Assembly: GCA_958450365.1 (NCBI GenBank)
Contig: CAUEEP010000928.1
Location: 1,328,501 to 1,392,500, forward strand
DNA from: Mesorhabditis belari
Taxonomy: Eukaryota > Nematoda > Chromadorea > Rhabditida > Rhabditidae
DNA length: 64,000 nt
Direction: 5' to 3'
Below, one piece after another: positions 11,401 through 21,800 of the stretch (position 1 is its first letter; each line of letters opens with the position of its first letter). The notes beneath the pieces were generated by a model, which did no database searches, had not been told where the DNA came from, and worked only from the letters and a program-made list of their open reading frames with translations. A program made the translations under genes and the position numbers.

Positions 11401-14400
11401 CAAGGATTTTCTAATTTAACCTTATAAGCCAGGCTAGAGACCAAGTTCAAACTAGAATATCTAGCGGGTTTAGGGACTCTTTTTTGAGTATCTTTTATTT
11501 CAATCGATGAATATTTAATCATAAAATCTAATTTTATATTGTTAGTAAGATCTAGCAGTATATTTACCAATAAATTTCCCCTACTTCCCGATTTTTGCCC
11601 ACCAACAAGTCAACAAGCAAATTGATCTTTAACATCTTACTTTGTCATTGAATTTTAACATACCGTATTTTCTTTAATAGTAGTGCACCCAAGCGAACCG
11701 AGTTGGTGACTAATTTAAAGTTTCCAAGCTTTTGCAGAAGCTCAACACTCAAATCCCCCACTAGATCTGGTTGTCAGCTACATTTTCCGATCCCACATCG
11801 ATAGGTTCTGATAAGCGGTTCTCGAGATTTCGAGGAATTTAGGCGCAGCTTTGGGTACACTACTATTAGAGAGAATACGGTATATTATTCCAGGTTATGC
11901 TAGTAGATCAGACTGATCTATTTCCCTAATATTTCCGGGTGAGCCGAGTTGATGCCTATTTTACAGTTTCCAAGCTTTTGCAGAAGCTCAACCCTCTAAT
12001 CCCCCACTAGATCTCATCGTCAGCTACATTTTCCCACCCCACATCGATAGGTTCTGATAAGCGGTTCTCGAGATTTCGAGCAATTTAGGCGACGCTGTGT
12101 GTCTACTAGGTGCACTACGATTAGAGAAAATACGGTAATTGTTCATTGAAATTTTTAATGGCTTTTCCTTTTGCTTTCTATCCCAGTTTTGAAATAATTT
12201 TGAATAGATTTTGAATAGATTTAAGCTAGAATTAATGAATTTTTCGATCTAATAAATCCTAATAAAGTTATTTATCTAATAAATCCAATAAATCTAATAA
12301 TCTAACAATCTAATAAATTCTAATAAAGTTATTTATGCGATTTTCCCGGGCGGACAATCATATGGAAATACCCAATTTTCAAATCAAAAGCTTTATCTTT
12401 GCCCACCGACTCCACGAGAAAATATCGGAATTGATTGTTCCAATCATCAAAATCGCGACGATTGCCTAATATTGACAATTTTATTGGCTGAAAATTCGAT
12501 ATGGCCATTATAGGCTACAGAAATGACGAACTATCACACTATAAACGCTTTTAACTTGCTTCAAATCTACGCTATTCATATGATCTATAGCTCAAAAAAT
12601 AGAGGATCTCAAGAGCTTTCGATTCGACTAAAGCACACCAAAAAATATGAATGCTAAAGAAAGTTACAGTGATTTGTAGTCAGGACTCGAAATGAACCAT
12701 ACTCGCGCGTAGTCGGGCTAAAAACCATTGAAACTTTCTTTAGCATTCTATTGAACCATTGAAACTATTTTTTGGTGTGCTTTAGTCCAATCGAAAGCTC
12801 TTTAGATTCTCTATTTTTTGAGCTATAGATCATATGAATCGCGCAGATTTGAAGCAATTTTGAAAGCGTTTTGTATTGCTCATGTCCACTGAAAATTGAC
12901 TCAAATCTCAAATGAAACAAACCGGCATTGCATAGTAGAAATTGCCTAATGTTTTTTTGCTGAATGTCTAAATTTTGAATCTTTTATGCCTTTTAATTTT
13001 ACTTTACGGTGGCCACAGCATTCGAATCCAAAATCTCATCGGGAAGAAGCACGGCGAAATAAGCGATATTCGCCAAAATGTATACAATTGTTGCAATCGT
13101 CAAGCCGCCAATCACCGCCATTGGCATGATTCTGAAAAATGCGCCAGATTTGATGTGTTTACGAGTTTTAAGCGTGCAAAGAACTTTCCCTAAGTTGTTT
13201 TAGAAAATCGTTTGTTTCAGAAATTTGACTAATGCACAAAAATGCATAAAAAATTGTTTTCTCAGCTTTAACAACTATCGAAATTCATTCTCGCAGCTCT
13301 CTAGATGACAAACTTTTTCAATTTCTTTGGATCAACATCCTCAGTTCCATAATTCAACGTGTCATACCCGGCGTAGGCCCAAATTCCCGAATAGATCGCC
13401 AAAACGATTTCTCCTTAAAGAAATTTAGGAGATTTTGAACAAGTGGATACATTCGAAAAAGAAATTGCAATTGTAATTGCTTTGTAAGTACTAAAAAGAT
13501 GCATTTTAAGCACTTACAGTACTGGACAATGAAATATGATATTTGAAAAACGATCGTCACTTTCGCGCGTCTGTAACTCCCCTTGTCTTTAAGTTTAAAA
13601 CTATTAGTGTTATACATTTTTTGAAAGCTCTTTTCAATGGCTACACAATGGTAATATTAATATTTAGAAATACGGTAAAGACAAGGGAGTTACAGACGCG
13701 CGAAAGTGACGATCTTTTTTCAAATATAAAATAAATAAAAATAAAATAAAAATAAAATAAAAATAAAATAAAAATAAAATAAAAATAGAATAAAAATAGA
13801 ATAAAAATAGAATAAAAATAAAATAAAAAGTCGCAAAGATATTCAGAAAAGCGCAGAAAAGCGCAGCAATGCGCAGCAAAGCGCATTGCATTAAAATTAA
13901 AATAATTAAAATCCCACAATTGCAAGAAGTTTCCGATTTCTTGAGAAGTTTGTTTAGAAAACAATCTACAGTACTGGACAATGAAATATGATATTTGAAA
14001 AACGATCGTCACTTTCGCGCGTCTGTAACTCCCTTGTCTTTAAGTTTAAAACTATTAGTGTTATACATTTTCTGAAAGCTCTTTTCAAGGGCTACACAAT
14101 GGTAATATTAATATTTAGAAATACCGTATTTTTTGACGCATTTCAGCGCGCGCAAAAGTGGAGATCGTTTTTCAAATATGATATTTCATTGTCCAGTACT
14201 GTACAAATGTAAATATTTTCAAAATTTACCCGGTTTACTTTGCGTATTCTTCCAGACTTTCGATGACTCGAAACTGTCCGATTTCCCTGTGTGAGTTGCA
14301 TTTAAATTATCCGAAAATTATCCGAAAAACCAAAAATTGTCTTGTTTACCTTTAAAGAATAGAAAATAAAACCCAGTGACAATGATGATCGAAACGGAAA

Positions 14401-17400
14401 ATAATTTGGCGATTGTGATTCCAATTTGAATTTTCGATGCCCATCGTTTAAGAGAGAAGAAATTCGCCCACATCAAAATCCCTAGAAATTCGCTTTTCCA
14501 TCAAAAACCCGAGTTAAACTACCGTAAATACTGTAAGAGCACCCCACCCCCGTCGTACAGTCGCGTAGTCGCAAAAGCTTTTTTAGTATTTCATTTTTTT
14601 CAAAGCGCCCGTACCTTCAAAAATGTGTCTTTGGTATCAAAAAAATAGCTGAAATTCAGGGCTATCTTTTGATACCTAAGCGCGCATTGTAGCATAAACC
14701 GGTGTCAAGAAAAACTCGTTCAAAGCTAGACTACGTAACACTCCGCTCCGTCATTATGGGGGTGGGGTACTATTACAGGATTTAGTCTAAAATGTATGTG
14801 GTACGTCTAAAATGCAATAAGTCTACTTCAAAAAAACCCTTCTATAAAATGCGTGAATTCGTGTCTAGAAAAACCGACATAACAATGCAAAGCCAAAAAG
14901 TTGCTCTAAACGATGTCGTTTCGTTGATGAGAGATCAAGATTTAGTGGATCAAGAGCCTCAACCATGTATTCACCAAATGTATAGAATAAAATCGCACAA
15001 CTGCATGATCTGAATAGAGGAATTAACTTTAGATTAACTTTAGATTAACTTTAGATTAACTTTAGATTAACTTTCCATTAACTTTAGATTAACTTTAGAT
15101 TAACTTTAGATTAACTTTAGATTAACTTTACATTAACTTTACATTAACTTTAGATTAACTTTACATTAACTTTCCATTAAATTTCCATTAACTTTACATT
15201 AACTTTCCATTAACTTTACATTAACTTTCCATTAAATTTCCATTAACTTTACATTAACTTTCCATTAACTTTACATTAACTTTCCATTAACTTTACATTA
15301 ACTTTCCATTAACTTTACATTAACTTTCCATTAACTTTACATTAACTTTACATTACATTAACTTTTTACATTTCAAAAAGCAAAAAAAAAACTCAACGCT
15401 TCCACCAAATTCGAAAGCCACAAAAAAGCAAAAGCAAGGGGTTTCCATTTCACGAAATTTATGTACGCAAAATCGGAGCCCGATTCGGGAATCGAAGTGG
15501 CCAATTCGACGAAAACCTGTAAAATGAATTGCAGTGATTGAAGTGATGAATAGAGTTAAGGATTTTGGAAAAGCACAACTACTTTAACCTTTAACTTTTA
15601 TAAGCATAGAGCGTCCCACAATTATGGTGACACGCATTTTACTCTCATTCTCTCATCGCTTGAATCTTCTAACTATAGAACCACGGGGGTTTTTTGATGT
15701 TTATTTAAAGCCTCTTAATTTTCAAATAGAAAATAATACAGTAAAATAAATTTCTTCTCACTCTTACCAATTTTAAAGCTAATTGTTTTTGATTTGTGCA
15801 TTTACAAGGTGTCCCACAATTATGGTGACGCGCATCTTGCTACGTTTAACTGCTTTCGGTCTTTCTTTTTCTTTTCTTATTATTAATTCGATGATTTTAT
15901 TGTTTTTCAGGCATAATATCTAAGAAAAACATGCGTCAAGCCATTATTACTCTTCATCAGCAAGGAGAAACACTGCAAGGAAAGACAGAATGCTTTTCGC
16001 GCTCTGAAGCGTTTCAAAGAAACGGGCTTCAATGAAGATCGTAAAGAATGAGGTCCACCAAAGACTGCCAACAATTCAACAAATCGTCAAAAAATTTTTG
16101 ATCGATTTAAAAGGAACCCTAAACTCCTCAAATAATTCTGTTCGAAAAATGGCCAAGTCTGTTGGTATTGGAAAAAGTTCGGTTCATCGAATCCTCAAAA
16201 CAACCGGAACGAAAGCCAGAAAAGGGATAAAAGAACATTTTTGAGAGATTCAATGAAGAAAAACGTTTGAAACGTTGCAACTAAGATAGACTTTTGATTT
16301 GATTTTTGATATTTTGTCACCATAATTGTGGGACACCCTGTAGTACTGGAGAATATCTAGTTCTTGTTCTTGTTCTTGTTCTTGTTCTTGTTCTTGTTCT
16401 TGTTCTTGTTCTTGTTCTTTTTCTTGTTCTTGTTCTTGTTCTTGTTCTTGTTCTTGTTCTTGTTCTTGTTCTTGTTCTTGTTCTTGTTCTTGTTCTTGTT
16501 CTTGTTCTTGTTCTTGTTCTTGTTCTTGTTCTTTTCTTTTTCTTGTTCTTGTTCTTTTTCTTGTTCTTGTTCTTGTTCTTGTTCTTGTGCTTGTGCTTGT
16601 GCTTGTTCTTGTTCTTGTTCTTGTTCTTTTTCTTGTTCTTGTTTAATGATAAGAAAGTCTTCACTATTTACTAGTTTTTAAATCTACGGAATATTAAAAA
16701 CGTAAGAATCATACTTCAGTTTTGATTTTTTTAAAGAAAACCCAGTCAATCACATTTCAGTTTTGATTCTTTAAAGAAAACTTAACGAAAGTTTGTGAAA
16801 AACTTGATGTAAGTGAACTTTTCATGGGAATTTCTAGACAAACATCAACCCGAAAGGAATGATTTTTTAAAAAAAAGTTACTCAAACTTGTTAATCTATC
16901 TATCTGTTGAATATGTTTGTTTCTTTTTTTTACAGAAGAAAATTGGAGTAAACTCGGCTAGATTGGGGCGATCATTTACACGGCAGGTGAGTGCATTGAA
17001 TGATTAAAAAGTAGCGAAAGCTTGCTCACAATTTACATCCCGTAAATTATCAGCTTTAGAGTGTAATGTGTTAGAGCGTTCAAAGCTAGACTACGCAACA
17101 CTCCGCACCGTCATTATCGGGGTGGGGTACTATTACAGGATTTACGGTAGGCATATTGAATGTTGAATATTGAATATTGAATAAATATTGAACTATATAT
17201 ATTGAATATTGAAATATTGAACACCATTTACTTTTTCCGTTCTCATCTAATCGCTAACTCGATTTTCGTTAAACAAACCAATCCGGAAAGCATTGCAATC
17301 ACAGCAGATCCAACCCAAATTGCCAATGAGAGACCAATCGAGCCGGCATGTGTGAGGATTCCCTTTGGAGAGACAAAAATACCCGAACCGATTATCGTGC

Positions 17401-18284
17401 CTGTATTGGATAAGATATAATTGTATTGGGTTGTCCAGTTATGAATGCGCGTTTTTTACTATTCTGTAAATTTCTCAAGATACCGAAATGAAGAAAAAGT
17501 ATATATATGAGTATTATTCGAAAGCTGAAGATCTCCTCTACATTTTGATATAAAAAGCTTTTGAATTTGTCGAGCTTTTGGGCAAATTGACTGCACAGAA
17601 GAAGAGGTGGCCAAAAAATGGAAGAGTGCCTTTGGATCAAGTTTTGGCTCCGCTCAAATTGAGTTAACCGTTTGATGTTTGGCCAATAGATATATCAATA
17701 CAAGTTTTTTTTTAAAAATATAACAATTTTAGAGCATCTTTACTTTTCTGGGCGCTTATTTTCCACCATAAAACTTGAGGAATAGCTAAGCTGGAATAGC
17801 TAAGCTGGAATAGCTAAGCTGGAATAGCTAAGCTGGAATAGCTAAGCTGGAATAGCTAAGCTGGAATAGCTAAGCTGGAATAGCTAAGCTGGAATAGCTA
17901 AGCTGGAATAGCTAAGCTGGAATGGGTTTTTTTCGAAAACGACCTCTCCCTTTGTGCAATCAATTTGCCCAAAAGCTGAACAAATTCCAAAGCTTTTTAT
18001 ATCAAAATGTAGAGGAGATGTTCAGCTTTCGAATGATATATAACACTCATATACATCTGTTCGATATCTTGAGAAATTTACAAAATAGTAAAAAACGCGC
18101 ATTCATAACTGGAAAACCCAATACTTTACACTTCTCACTTTACACTTTAAACTCTAAAGCTGATAATTTACGGGATGTAAATTGTGAGCAAGCTTTCGCT
18201 ACTTTTCAATCATACAATGCACTCACCTGCCGTGTAACTGATCGCTCCAATGTAGCCGATTTTATTCCCATTTTCTTCTGTCAT
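8407..18284 (-). CDS. SLC7-family amino-acid transporter (light-chain/AAT type)
   Basis: Sixteen exons join in phase to 495 aa (minus strand): 18284-18227, 17400-17279, 15516-15406, 15026-14879, 14481-14350, 14286-14230, 13413-13314, 13131-13008, 12967-12923, 12465-12407, 11247-11151, 10060-9991, 9914-9832, 9093-8985, 8627-8559 and 8510-8407. The N-terminus [20 protein letters not shown] leads into [14 protein letters not shown], the SLC7 TM1 substrate-binding motif. Later landmarks are [21 protein letters not shown]-like [45 protein letters not shown] and [15 protein letters not shown]. About twelve hydrophobic segments imply a plasma-membrane amino-acid exchanger or permease. The extracellular Cys that links LATs to a 4F2hc/rBAT heavy chain is missing (the loop reads [14 protein letters not shown]), so it may work without a heavy chain, as some nematode AATs are thought to. 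The exon 4 acceptor (CTAAAG at 15027) sits inside a tandem array; it alone restores frame and family length there. Confidence 0.92.
9122..9293. repeat. (GTCY)n microsatellite
   Basis: GTCTGTCTGTCCGTCC-type tetranucleotides, about 170 bp, in an SLC7 intron. Open frames across it on both strands are simple-repeat artefacts. Confidence 0.95.
9394..9467 (-). tRNA. tRNA-like pseudogene (degenerate)
   Basis: The minus strand has a clear A-box-like start (GCCATGGTGTAGTCGGGAGC) and a perfect T-arm/B-box (GCCCGGGTTCGAGTCCCGGG). The two ends (GTCGCCA / TGTTACA) do not form an acceptor stem and the anticodon stem does not pair, so I call it a decayed or tRNA-derived copy rather than a working tRNA. It lies in an SLC7 intron. 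Confidence 0.5.
9608..9676 (+). tRNA. tRNA-like pseudogene with CUA-like anticodon
   Basis: GCTGTGGCGCAGTGGGGAGC (A-box region) is followed by a paired five-base anticodon stem, TGGTT/AACCG, around the loop GTCTACA, and then GGGTTCGACCC (B-box). The loop would place CTA at positions 34-36. The acceptor ends do not pair, so function is unlikely. Confidence 0.45.
10108..10375. mobile_element. Family B foldback/MITE
   Basis: Starts TACCGTAAATACTGTAATAG and ends with the complement. The interior contains GTCGTA/TCGCGTAGTCG-type blocks and an inner palindrome around ATTCAGGGCTATTTTTTGAT. TA dinucleotides flank it. It lies in an SLC7 intron. Other copies: 10450, 14519, 17074 (partial), 28191 and 62308 (partial). 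Confidence 0.88.
10389..10449. mobile_element. Tigger/pogo terminal fragment
   Basis: TATAGTCGAACCTCGATAGTGAATTTGGAG... matches the left end of the Tigger element at 28148, including the bases that abut the family B insertion. Only this end survives here. Confidence 0.7.
10450..10719. mobile_element. Family B foldback/MITE inside a Tigger end
   Basis: A second full-length family B copy, ends ACCATAAACACTTTAATAGC and ...ACAGTATTTACGGTA. Its left junction (ACACTTACCATAAACACT) is the same as that of the copy at 28191. Confidence 0.85.
10720..11135. mobile_element. Family E element, ends lost
   Basis: The interior blocks (AATTTGGGTTCACTTCGAGAGTG, ATGAATTTCTCTGAAAA, GACTACCCGA, GTACGAAAATAAATGAAAAG) match the complete copies at 32938 and 41617. 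The AGGTTGATGCA ends are gone. No coding capacity seen. Confidence 0.65.
11661..11882. mobile_element. Family A foldback/MITE, complete copy
   Basis: TACCGTATTTTCTTTAATAG at the left and the complement (CTATTAGAGAGAATACGGTA) at the right. The interior includes CTCAACACTCAAATCCCCCA and CATCGATAGGTTCTGATAAG. About 220 bp, flanked by TA, in an SLC7 intron. Confidence 0.88.
11936..12138. mobile_element. Family A foldback/MITE, left end truncated
   Basis: Same interior as the preceding element, with an intact right end (ATTAGAGAAAATACGGTA). The two copies are 54 bases apart in the same orientation. Confidence 0.82.
12541..12872. mobile_element. Foldback element
   Basis: Arms of about 110 bases: CTTCAAATCTACGCTATTCA, CTATAGCTCAAAAAATAGAG and AAGCACACCAAAAAAT at the left, each matched by a complement at the right. 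It lies between two short SLC7 exons (12407-12465 and 12923-12967). Confidence 0.8.
13515..13735. mobile_element. Foldback/MITE with ACAGTACTGG end, right end truncated
   Basis: The left arm TACAGTACTGGACAATGAAA continues through TATTTGAAAAACGATCGTCA. The right arm reaches the matching GACGATCTTTTTTCAAATAT and then an (AAAATAA)n run. The complete relative starts at 13966. Confidence 0.8.
13737..13830. repeat. AAAATAA-type simple repeat
   Basis: Runs of AATAAAAATAAAATAAAAAT, with a block of AGAATAAAAAT variants. It separates two copies of the same foldback family. Confidence 0.85.
13966..14203. mobile_element. Foldback/MITE, complete copy
   Basis: Ends TACAGTACTGGACAATGAAA and TTTCATTGTCCAGTACTGTA are exact complements. 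Arms extend about 50 bases (GATATTTGAAAAACGATCG). About 238 bp, no coding capacity, SLC7 intron. Confidence 0.9.
14519..14785. mobile_element. Family B foldback/MITE
   Basis: Left end TACCGTAAATACTGTAAGAG. The right end decays to ATTACAGGATTTAG. The interior is nearly identical to the copy at 10108. Confidence 0.85.
15016..15366. repeat. (TTAACTTTAGA / TTAACTTTACA)n array over a splice acceptor
   Basis: About 30 tandem 11-12-base units. On the minus (gene) strand each unit reads CTAAAGTTAAT or GTAAAGTTAAT. The last unit contains the acceptor used by SLC7 exon 4 (CTAAAG|TTAATTCC), so the array runs directly into coding sequence. Confidence 0.9.
15602..15650. mobile_element. Terminal fragment of the GTCCCACAATTATGG transposon
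   Basis: GCGTCCCACAATTATGGTGA + CACGCATTTTACT repeats the left end of the element at 15807. It may be a solo end or a decayed nested copy. Confidence 0.6.
15807..16340 (+). mobile_element. Tc1/mariner-superfamily element, degraded
   Basis: Inverted ends AGGTGTCCCACAATTATGGT and ACCATAATTGTGGGACACCC. Between them are broken frames. [18 protein letters not shown] starts at 15931, and a helix-turn-helix-like segment ([20 protein letters not shown]) is read at 16140-16200 in another phase. Frame shifts and the lack of any D/E catalytic block make it defective. It is inserted in the SLC7 intron between exons 2 and 3. Confidence 0.7.
16358..16648. repeat. (TTGTTC)n microsatellite
   Basis: About 48 hexamers with a few TTTTTC and TTGTGC variants. 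The VLVLVL and RTRTRT frames on the two strands are artefacts. Confidence 0.96.
16930..17073 (+). pseudogene. Inverted duplicate of SLC7 exon 1 and its donor
   Basis: The plus strand carries GAAGAAAATTGGAGTAAACT, a degenerate match to the coding start, then ATCATTTACACGGCAG|GTGAGTGCATTGAATGATT and the following intron bases. It mirrors the genuine exon on the minus strand at 18227-18284 and 120 bases beyond. No start codon is kept. The two copies face each other across 1.1 kb that contains exon 2. Confidence 0.75.
17074..17149. mobile_element. Family B foldback/MITE, right end only
   Basis: Begins at GCGTTCAAAGCTAGACTACG and ends ATTACAGGATTTACGGTA. It is joined directly to the inverted exon-1 duplicate. 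Confidence 0.75.
17427..18124. mobile_element. Foldback element with internal 14-bp tandem array
   Basis: Arms of about 200 bases (TTGGGTTGTCCAGTTATGAA ... CGCGTTTTTTACTATT, CTTTTGGGCAAATTGA) face each other. The centre (17782-17926) holds about 11 copies of GGAATAGCTAAGCT. It lies in SLC7 intron 1, between exon 2 and exon 1. Confidence 0.85.
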
Positions 18285-18313
18285 AGCATCAAAATTTGAA
18301 AGGATTGCTAGCT

Positions 18314-18322
18314 TCTAAAATC
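18314..18322 (-). promoter_or_regulatory. Candidate trans-splice acceptor for the SLC7 gene
   Basis: The minus strand reads CGATTTTAG|AAGCTAGC about 30 bases before the start codon at 18284. A T-rich AG this close to the ATG suits spliced-leader addition, but a normal 5-prime intron is also possible. Confidence 0.4.
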
Positions 18323-18854
18323 GTCATTTCTTTTGCAGAAATTCCCGTGTAATCCAGAATTTATTGGAATGAAAATGGAACTGATAACAAAGAAATGCAC
18401 AAAGAAACAAGAATCAAGCGAATCAATCGAAAAATTTCAAATTTTAATTTGTAATTTTCAAATTTCAATGTAAACCTTAATACTTTTCAAAGAAATCACA
18501 CCATTTTTCTCTTTATTTATATTAGAAATTGCTCATTCGTTGATCGTTCTTTGTCTTGTTCAATGCCTTTATTTGATTAGAACTCAAAAAAAGGACTTCT
18601 GTTCAAAAAATCTGTTCAAAAACGATTTTATTCTCTTCGAAAGCTCAATTCGTACCGAATATCAGCGCAAATTTAAAGAATAAACGAAAAAAAAACTAAA
18701 CTTAAACGAGGATCTCATTGAATTGAAGACGAACAAAAGTCTAAAGAAGTCTAAAGAAGCTCAGCTCACATTTGAGTATCACATTTTAGATGAAAGGAGG
18801 GGGAGATGATGATGTGCAGAAACACTGATGAAAAATTGAACTAAAATGAAAGAG

Positions 18855-21800
18855 CTAAAAGAATTGACTAAATGAAAGACACAAAATGAGAATGACGAAA
18901 GGAAAAGATAGAATCGACAATGAAATATCGGATGAATCGGCATCACGACGAATGATCGTCCCGGTACAAGCGTCCGGGATTGTGTATTGTCTGAAATGGG
19001 GTAGATCGATAGAGTGATTGGGGAGTCCTACAGAGAACTTACCTAATGTCAGACTTACAGTACTCCTTACCTAATGTCAGTCTTACAGCACACATAACTC
19101 CCAACTCTAGAGTAGACATGGACACTATAAACTACAAGACTAGACTACAGACGCTTGTAGAAACGCGTAGAGGTGATGGATCAGGCCGATCTTGGTGCCA
19201 TTCAAAAGCCCAAAGTTAGCTCGATTTTTTGGTAAAAACAGCTTGTAAAAATAGCCATTCTACGCGTTTCTACAAGCGTTTGTAGTCTGACCCTGTAGTT
19301 TGTAGCGTCAATGTCTAGTCTAGAGTGTGCTCCTCGTGTGTAATGTGCTTCCGAAAAGGTGGGCAGTTTGGGGAAAGCTACCGTAATCTTTCTTTCATAG
19401 TTTATCCACTCAACATACCGTTGAGAACTGAACTAATGGAACTAATGGAATTGAGCTAACTGAACTGAGGCTTAGTTCTAAATAGAGTTGAGCCTCTGCT
19501 CTTTGCCTCAGTTCTTTGACTCAGTTCTTTGGCTTAGTCCTTTGGCTCAGTTCTTTGGCTCAGTTCTTTGCCTCAGCTCTAAAAAAAGGCCAAAGAGTTA
19601 CGGAAGGTTTTCCAAACTATCCACCTTTCAGTAAACGTTAGCACTGGCTTGTGCCTGCCTTGTTCCCCAATGCTCACCTCGAGAATTTCAATCTCACCAT
19701 TTTAAACATGGCCTCTTTGTTTGCCTCGAACATTTTCTCGGTTAGCTGAATGTTTGATGAATTTCCAACAAATTTCCAACAAATATAAAACCTTTAACGA
19801 TGAATGACCACAAAAACGGCCATAAGCCTCGATAAAACAATTCGAGAATTCGTCGAAATTACTGAAATTTCGGAGATTTGAAGATTTCGGAGATTTCAAG
19901 ATTTCGGAGATTTCAAGATTTCCGATTTCTACCTGCAAACTCTCGGCAATGAGCTCATTGAGACATTTCGAGCAAAGAATTCCATACTGTTTCTGGAAAA
20001 AGGTTTTTCATATAAAATTTCGACTAGCTTTATCGCAGAAAGAATTCGATTCTATTCGATTCTATTCGATTCGATTCGATTCGATTCGATTCGATTCGAT
20101 TCGATTCGATTTGATTCGATTCGATTCTATTTGATTCTATTTGATTTGATTCGATTCGATTCGATTCTATTTGATTCGATTCGATTCGATTCGATTCGAT
20201 TCGATTCTATTTGATTCGATTTGATTCGATTCGATTTGATTCGATTCGATTCGATTCGATTCGATTCGATTCGATTCGATTCGATTCGATTCGATTCTAT
20301 TTGATTCGATTTGATTCGATTCGATTTGATTCGATTCGATTCGATTCGATTCGATTCGATTCGATTCGATTCGATTCGATTCGATTCTATTTGATTCGAT
20401 TCGATTCGATTCGATTCGATTCGATTCTATTTGATTCGATTCGATTCGATTCGATTCGATTCGATTCTATTTGATTCGATTCGATTCGATTTGATTCGAT
20501 TCGATTCTATTTGATTCTATTTGATTTGATTCGATTCGATTCGATTCGATTCGATTCTATTTGATTCGATTCGATTCGATTCGATTCGATTCGATTCTAT
20601 TTGATTCGATTCGATTCGATTTGATTCGATTCGATTCTATTTGATTCTATTTGATTTGATTCGATTCGATTCGATTCGATTCGATTCGATTCGATTCGAT
20701 TCGATTCGATTCTATTTGATTCGATTCGATTCGATTCGATTCGATTCGATTCTATTTGATTCGATTCGATTCGATTCGATTCGATTCGATTCTATTTGAT
20801 TCGATTTGATTCGATTCGATTCTATTTGATTCTATTTGATTTGATTCGATTCGATTCGATTCGATTCTATTTGATTCTATTTGATTTGATTCGATTCGAT
20901 TTGATTCGATTCGATTCGATTCTATTTGATTCGATTTGATTCGATTCGATTTGATTCGATTCGATTCGATTCGATTCGATTCGATTCGATTCGATTCGAT
21001 TCGATTCTATTTGATTCGATTTGATTCGATTCGATTTGATTCGATTCGATTCGATTCGATTCGATTCGATTCGATTCGATTCGATTCGATTCGATTCTAT
21101 TTGATTCGATTCGATTCGATTCGATTCGATTCGATTCTATTTGATTCGATTCGGATTCGATTCGATTCGATTCTATTTGATTCGATTCGATTCGATTTGA
21201 TTCGATTCGATTCTATTTGATTCTATTTGATTTGATTCGATTCGATTCGATTCGATTCGATTCTATTTGATTCGATTCGATTCGATTCGATTCGATTCGA
21301 TTCTATTTGATTCGATTCGATTCGATTTGATTCGATTCGATTCTATTTGATTCTATTTGATTTGATTCGATTCGATTCGATTCGATTCGATTCGATTCGA
21401 TTCGATTCGATTCTATTTGATTCGATTCGATTCGATTCGATTCGATTCGATTCTATTTGATTCGATTCGATTCGATTCGATTCGATTCGATTCTATTTGA
21501 TTCGATTTGATTCGATTCGATTCTATTTGATTCTATTTGATTTGATTCGATTCGATTCGATTCGATTCTATTTGATTCTATTTGATTTGATTCGATTCGA
21601 TTTGATTCGATTTGATTCGATTCGATTCTATTTGATTCTATTTGATTTGATTCGATTCGATTCGATTCGATTCGATTCGATTCGATTCGATTCGATTCGA
21701 TTCGATTCTATTTGATTCGATTCGATTCGATTCGATTCGATTCGATTCGATTCTATTTGATTCGATTCGATTCGATTCGATTCGATTCTATTTGATTCTA

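Noticed and set aside
12345..12500. Alternative minus-strand frame with [18 protein letters not shown]
   Set aside because: It overlaps SLC7 exon 10 in another phase; the SLC7 frame ([20 protein letters not shown]) fits the family and both neighbouring exon phases.
16306..16681. Long open frames of alternating V/L or R/T residues on both strands
   Set aside because: They are read from the (TTGTTC)n microsatellite in every phase; no flanking coding sequence.
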